Shown in pieces: positions 47,601 through 64,000 of a DNA stretch of 64,000 bases; the stretch's first letter is position 1; the number at the start of each line of letters is the position of its first letter. The position numbers were made by a program, and so were the translations under genes. The notes beneath the pieces are model-generated. The model ran no database searches and had not been told where the DNA came from. It saw only the letters and a program-made list of their open reading frames with translations. Source of the stretch: Anastrepha obliqua (Eukaryota; Arthropoda; Insecta; Diptera; Tephritidae); NCBI RefSeq assembly GCF_027943255.1, contig NC_072893.1, positions 125,549,784 through 125,613,783 of the forward strand. Direction: 5' to 3'.

Positions 47601-47937
47601 CCCAATGCGACATTTTTATACCCCCCTTTATGGCAATTTTCTTTAAGTGATTTAAAGACTTTCATAAGTCAAGCTAATTCATTCGAAACTTTTATACCAG
47701 TTTATGTGCTTCTGTCCCACTTTTATAAGAATTATTTGTTTATAGATATTTATTTTCTTTCCTAGCTTGAACACACCTGTTACGCACACACACATTTATA
47801 AATTGGTATTTTTCACTTTAAACTTAAGAACAAAATCACAAGATTGCAACCGAAATTGAGCACAACACTCGACGCAAAACTGAGTCGCGCGTTATTTTTC
47901 CAAACATCATTATCAAAAACACAAAATGCAGACGTTG
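41611..47937. other. Gene desert of AT-rich degenerate repeats
   Basis: Poly-T blocks (41640-42130), poly-A/T blocks (44360-44760) and simple-sequence tracts prevail. Between 43.8 and 47.7 kb the word TATACCAG(A/T)TTT and the shorter CCAGTTT recur many times. A 354-bp tandem duplication lies at 45065-45760. The right-hand end is presumably the 3' UTR of hep. No protein gene is supported; frames up to about 110 codons are A/T-rich and lack domains. Confidence 0.5.
45065..45760. repeat. Two-copy tandem duplication, period about 354 bp
   Basis: Copy 1 runs from about 45065 to 45402 and copy 2 from 45419 to 45760. Both contain, in order, CGCTTTAAAAC, CTGTTCTACACCATTTTT, ATACCAGATTTTAGACCAG, CTCGAGACAATTTTTA, TACACAAATACATATTTATA, AAAAGCTCAG and AAGGAGTAGTG. 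They differ by scattered substitutions and small gaps. Confidence 0.85.
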
Positions 47938-48252
47938 CTACTCGTCCCGCCGCAAGCGCCAAAAGTCACGTTCACGCGCCAACACATCGGCCACATCCGA
48001 TGCCGTCATGCGATCCACTGTCGGGCTGGTGGTAATGGGCGCTGCGTCGCTTGGCAAGTGTGTGTGCAGCGCATCTCCGCTGCTGCCGACAGTAACACGC
48101 GTGGGCAAGCGGCGTGTCATCGTCGGCGCTCCCATCAATGCTGTATCGTCCTGCGTGGATGCGCCTACTTCGGCGCCATGGCCGCCACCTCGCTCGCTCG
48201 CATCCTCCTCGAAGCCATACCAATATCACATGAGCATTATTTGCAGTGCTAC
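47938..48252 (-). other. Coding-like in-frame extension downstream of the hep stop
   Basis: Immediately after the hep TGA (48253-48255) the same frame continues for 8 codons to a second TGA (48226-48228). It then stays open for 95 codons (48225-47941) to a TAG at 47938-47940. The 95 codons are GC-rich in sharp contrast to the AT-rich flank and give a plausible protein: FEEDASERGGGHGAEVGAST, then RRLPTRVTVGSSGD and DVADVLARERDFWRLRRDE. No acceptor with a pyrimidine tract is evident in the short gap. It could be a readthrough extension, an alternative terminal exon, or a recently lost C-terminus. Confidence 0.5.
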
Positions 48253-60205
<11,953 letters not shown>

Positions 60206-60679
60206 AAATTTTCACTGCGAAAATTTCTGTCGCCAAATCCTTCTACACTTCACTTCATCCGCCAACGAACTATCAATCACACGTTTGAGCAAAAGTCTTT
60301 TTCTGTCCAGCAGCACACTTGTTTTCTTTTTAATTGAATTATCACACAAATAACAAATAAAAAAGAAATTAACTCGAGTTTTTCACAACTTTACAGAACA
60401 CAGCAGAAAAAATACTGAAAAAGTTGCCAGAAAATTCAACAACGAATTTCGAATGCAAAACGAATCAGCAACTACCAACTACGAATGTCACGCAAAAACA
60501 CTTGACATTGAAAGGGGATGCCAATGCTTTACAGCATTCATTTGTGGAACTGATTCATTTTTTTTATATACCGAAAAAATTATTACATGGTAGCTTTACA
60601 ATTAAAAGAGAAAAAATTTTGCATTTCCAGGATCTCCAAACTATTATAAGTAAAGTGGAAAAACCCAGCAAGACTTCGG
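60206..60679. other. Upstream region of hep
   Basis: Probable 5' UTR and promoter of hep on its right side. No clear core promoter motif could be assigned. A plus-strand frame of 88 codons at 60424 has no recognised domain. Confidence 0.35.
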
Positions 60680-61250
60680 GCTATATATAAATATTGATAA
60701 AACTAAATTTATTATTGTAAATAAAAGCAGCAGAGGCTATTCCTATACGAGACTAACCATAGGAGGCACAACAATAAAGAGAGTAAAGAACTTCAAATAT
60801 CTGAGTGTATGGCTGCATGGCCAATGGGACCATGATCATGAAATAAGAGGCAGAATAGAAATGGCTAGAGCGGCCTTCATGAAGATTAAAAAAATGCTGA
60901 CCCGCCAAGACATACCAATTAATTTAAAGACAATATTTTTAAAATGCTATGCATGGTCAGCGCTCTTATATGGATGCGAGGTCTGGTCGTTGAAAACCAT
61001 GACAAATACGATCTTTTAAACTGCTGATACAAGCAAAAATTGAAGAACAAAGAGGAATTGATAGGATGAAAATAACATGGCTAGACCACATTAGGGAGTG
61101 GACAGGTCTCAGAGCAATCGGCGAATTAACAGTGGCAGCGAGAAACAGACATCATTAATAATATGAACTGACAACGGTACGACTAAGATCAAAATAAAGT
61201 TTATACGCGAACATCCAGAATGGCTACGCTTATTAAGAAGAAGAAGAAAT
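60680..61250 (+). mobile_element. 3' fragment of a second RTE-like LINE
   Basis: Plus-strand translation gives NIDKTKFIIVNKSSRG, KRVKNFKYLSVWLHGQWDHD, EIRGRIEMARAAFMKIKKML, LLYGCEVWSLKTM, then after a deletion DRMKITWLDHIREWTGLRAI. This is the region after the reverse transcriptase catalytic site in RTE-like LINEs. It ends in AAGAAGAAGAAG at about 61234. It differs in sequence from the 7-10 kb family but has the same kind of tail. It is broken by a frameshift and a deletion. Confidence 0.7.
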
Positions 61251-61777
61251 TTTGCATACAAGAAGGAAAAAATTATACTTTTAAATTACACATTAGCCTA
61301 TACACTCACATAAAGCCGCACAGTCATGTTGCACTAAGGTTAAACGCCGATTCACTAACGTTCAGATATCTGCATTCGATATGGCGTAAATTTATTCTTA
61401 AATCATTTTGCAAAAACAAGAACAGGCCTCTTCTATTCGCTACTTCTCTGCTCGGCTCACTTGACGAACAAATTGAATTTGAAAATAACAACAAATTTTC
61501 GAGCAAGATTCCCCGCTAACGAGTTTAGTTACCGGCCTCTTCTATTCGCCAATTCTCTACTCGCTACCTCTCTGCTCGACTAACTTGACGAAAAATTTGC
61601 ATGCGAGGGGTGAGATTTGCCTCATGTTATTGCTTCAGCGAAAACGCAGCAATAAAATCCTACACAAATAGTTATTTAGTTTTACAACTCTGAACTTCAT
61701 ATTTTCCTCTATTGTGACTGCGCAGTGTGAAAGAAGTAGAATTCCCTTTACTATTTATTTACATTTTTTCTTTCGTG
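61251..61777. other. Upstream region of the FAM32A-like gene
   Basis: Contains two near-identical stretches (GGCCTCTTCTATTCGC at about 61426 and 61532, each followed by TCTCTGCTCG-type words), a short direct duplication. Promoter and 5' UTR of the next gene must lie here. No gene is seen. Confidence 0.35.
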
Positions 61778-62192
61778 ATGTCGGATGCATATGATTTTGT
61801 TGCAAAGGGCAAATTAAAACTTAAAAATGATAACCAAATCAAGAAAAAGAAGAAAAGTAGCCGTAAACATAAAGACAAGGATAAGGAACGTGAAAAGGAA
61901 TCTTTACAAACCAGCATAAATGAGTCTTTAGAAGAGAAAATGACTAGCAGCGCTGCGCCAAAATTGACAAAGGCCGAGTTGGCGTTCAAGCAGCAGCAAG
62001 AAAAAATGGTAAGTATTCAATTCAAATGTAAAGTAAAATTAATAATCTAGAAACTTAATTCCATGTCAGCGAAACAAACGCATTATGGAGAAAGCCTCCA
62101 CCACACATAAGGAGCGCGTGGAAAAATTTAATGAGCATCTGGATACGCTAACGGAGCACTTTGACATACCGAAAGTGTCCTGGACGAAATAG
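61778..62192 (+). CDS. FAM32A-like small basic nuclear protein, 2 exons, 117 aa
   Basis: Exons are 61778-62008 and 62070-62192 with GT/AG borders, 118 codons with the TAG. The start is the ATG opening MSDAYDFVAKGKLKLK, which aligns with the start of animal FAM32A. A lysine-rich stretch (IKKKKKSSRKHKDKDKERE) follows near 22-40, then KAELAFKQQQEKM. The C-terminus KASTTHKERVEKFNEHLDTL and TEHFDIPKVSWTK is almost invariant in the family. FAM32A is found in late spliceosomes, from literature knowledge; the gene itself shows only conservation. An upstream in-frame ATG at 61727 exists but the family match begins at 61778. It is divergent from hep and convergent with the chitinase gene. Confidence 0.92.
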
Positions 62193-62276
62193 CGCGTCAG
62201 TAGTGCATTTAGCTTGGTTAATTTAGTAATACACAGTTTAGTTTTAAATCACATATATATGTATTTAAGAGTTAAA

Positions 62277-62282
62277 ATAAAA
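62277..62282 (+). terminator. Poly(A) signal AATAAA
   Basis: AATAAA 85 bp downstream of the FAM32A-like stop codon. Confidence 0.6.
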
Positions 62283-62485
62283 TCTTTCACATGGCATATT
62301 TTGCTATTTAAAACACCTTAAATTTCCTATTTTACGACTATTTATACCTCATCATTTCTTATAATTAAACAAGTAGGCGTTAGTGCACTCCCGACGCCGC
62401 AAGCACATGTGTGCTCTTTGGGATTTCATATCACGTTGCATAACAAGATACTTATTAACAAAAATCACATTTCAACATCGTTGCT

Positions 62486-64000
62486 TCAGCTTTTGCCAAA
62501 CAAAATCGTTTTAACAGTTTCAACAAGTGGAAATTTGGTTTTATAGGCGCGAGGGCAATAGCCCTTCACATCATCTGTATTTAGCGAGAATATCATAGCG
62601 CCACCAAGTTGATGATTCTTCACATAGAGCGCCTTGCATGCGATGCTGGTCTCGTTTTCATAAGAAATCCATTCGTTACCGCTGCTAAGATAAGGCGAGC
62701 AAGTAGATCGGTCATATGACTGATGGACCAGTATGTTATGTGTATTGAACCAGCAAAGCTCTGAGTAGGAGGTAAAGCCCAAACTACCGCAATGACCAAT
62801 GCCTTCAGCGGGTGCACCGACACCATTGTTCAGAGAACTGACCAGGCTGCAAATAATAATTAAGAATTTATTTTATTCAGTATGGTGTGATATTTTTTGC
62901 CAATGCTTACGTGAAAGAATGTCCATAGGTTGGAAGGCCCACCACCAACTTCTTGCGATCCAGACCGTTGGCTAGCCACCAATTAACTGAATAATTGATA
63001 TTTAAAGTACCGAGTAACGAGCGCTCATTCGGACGTGCGTACAATGGCGCATTTAAACCTTGCAAAATTCAAATTATCCATAATTTTGTATAAAGTAATA
63101 AAATATATAGGTTTGCTCACCTGTGAAAGGCGTGCCATGCGAGTAGAAATGATAGTCGTATGTCATCAGATTCACATAGTCTACGTACTGGTTTAGCATT
63201 TGCACGTCGTAGGCGAATAGAGCAATGCCTTCAGGTGCAGCAGCTGCTACTGTTAGCAAGTAATCGCGACGTTCGCGCTTATACTCCTGCCGTATTTCGT
63301 ATATCAATTGCGAAAAATGTTGACGCTCTTTATTATATGCGCTGGGGAACTCCCAGTCGAGATCAATGCCATCTAGCTTATACATAGTCAATGTCTGCTT
63401 CAGCGAATGCACAAACACTTTACGAGTCGTGTGATTCTTCACCATTGCCGGAAACCCGTCACTGCTCGCGCCGCCACCCACCGACAGCAAAAGCTTCAGA
63501 GCAGGATTAATTGTGCGCAACACCGTCACATCCTGGGCGAGTATACGTCGCATATTGTCGGTGATAACCAACTGGCCATTACTTACACTAACCATACCAA
63601 CATTGATGTGTGTGCAAAGTTCAGCATTAACATTGGCCAAACGCAAATCATCGAACTCATTGTTCGGATCGGGAACTGTGTAATAGCAAACTAGACGCAC
63701 TTCAGGTGCTGTGCTCATAGTGGGTGGTGCATTCTTCACCAATTGTGGAGCGCTGGGTTTCACCTTTTGCGTTGGCTGTTGTTGACCCAAACCATTCGAT
63801 ACGCTATCTGCATGTTGTAGTTTGACGCGTACCGTTTGATTTTTCATCAAACGGAAATCATGCGAGAGTGTACTCTGATGCACACTATTGGCGTAGAGGT
63901 TGGCACGACGGTACCAAAAATCGGGCACGGCTACAAATGGGTTATTTAGTATTTAAATCATAATAAAATATTGCAAATTACTGACCTTGGATATCTGGTG
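62486..64000 (-). CDS. GH18 chitinase, C-terminal part, 5' end outside window
   Basis: This glycoside hydrolase family 18 enzyme cleaves beta-1,4 bonds of chitin. Exons (minus, 5' to 3') are 63986-64000 (partial), 63121-63930, 62911-63058 and 62486-62846, in phase, ending TGA. The barrel begins at RLVCYYTVPD. KLLLSVGGGAS is the second conserved motif, and DGIDLDWEFP holds the catalytic DxxDxDxE with the glutamate present. MTYDYHFYSHGTPFTG is the third motif and QLGGAMIFSLNTDD the fourth. All catalytic positions I can judge are kept, unlike the inactive growth-factor-like relatives. The protein stops shortly after the barrel (LFGKS), so there is no C-terminal chitin-binding domain. The N-terminal segment before the barrel is about 80 residues, basic and Gln/Pro-rich. 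A membrane anchor or signal may lie beyond the edge. It resembles Cht11-type enzymes, tentatively. Confidence 0.92.

Overview
The window is nuclear DNA of an insect, very probably a higher fly (Brachycera). The conserved genes have short phased introns with GT/AG borders. The MAP kinase kinase gene is clearly hemipterous (hep, MKK7), and the intergenic DNA is very AT-rich and full of mariner/Tc1, non-LTR and tRNA-derived elements. A tephritid fruit fly would fit, but this is inference; no search could be run.

Six protein genes are supported, all with introns. From left to right they are: a peroxisomal acyl-CoA oxidase (minus, 11941-16890, 8 coding exons, 669 aa); a METTL25/RRNAD1-type methyltransferase (plus, 18684-20358, 5 exons, 469 aa), head-to-head with the oxidase; a secreted protein of the intrinsic factor/transcobalamin-like family (plus, 29663-34335, 5 exons, 576 aa); hep/MKK7 (minus, 48253 to 59929 or 60205, 10 coding exons, about 1209 aa); a FAM32A-like small basic protein (plus, 61778-62192, 2 exons, 117 aa); and the 3' part of a GH18 chitinase (minus, 62486 to beyond the right edge). 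Reading frames close across every junction given. Between the convergent ends of the cobalamin-family gene and hep lie about 13.6 kb with no gene, mostly AT-rich repeats.

Mobile DNA fills much of the rest. The best element is a full-length non-LTR retrotransposon (7029-10111, minus) with an intact 997-aa endonuclease/reverse transcriptase ORF, an AAG-type tail and a perfect 12-bp target duplication. Two 3' fragments of the same family occur at 22.6 and 27.6 kb. A tRNA-derived SINE family has six recognisable copies. Its 3' end shares two blocks, at almost the same spacing, with the 3' end of that LINE, which is the signature of a SINE mobilised by its partner LINE. There are also two mariners with TIRs and TA duplications, an internally deleted Tc1-like element, two DD37-type transposase remnants, Jockey-like and RNase H-bearing LINE remnants, a MITE-like pair and a long-TIR element.

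The most unusual observations are: (1) a 95-codon, GC-rich, coding-like stretch in frame downstream of the hep stop, separated by two TGA codons (possible stop-codon readthrough or an alternative C-terminus); (2) the SINE-LINE tail sharing and a SINE/LINE junction that replaces exactly that tail; (3) two 27-nt copies of the 5' part of tRNA-Asp in hep introns, ending at the same point; (4) a five-fold array of a palindromic AAAG(C/T)AATTACTTT word. Exon borders were placed by reading splice signals and phase, not from transcripts; 5' UTR exons and promoters could not be fixed.
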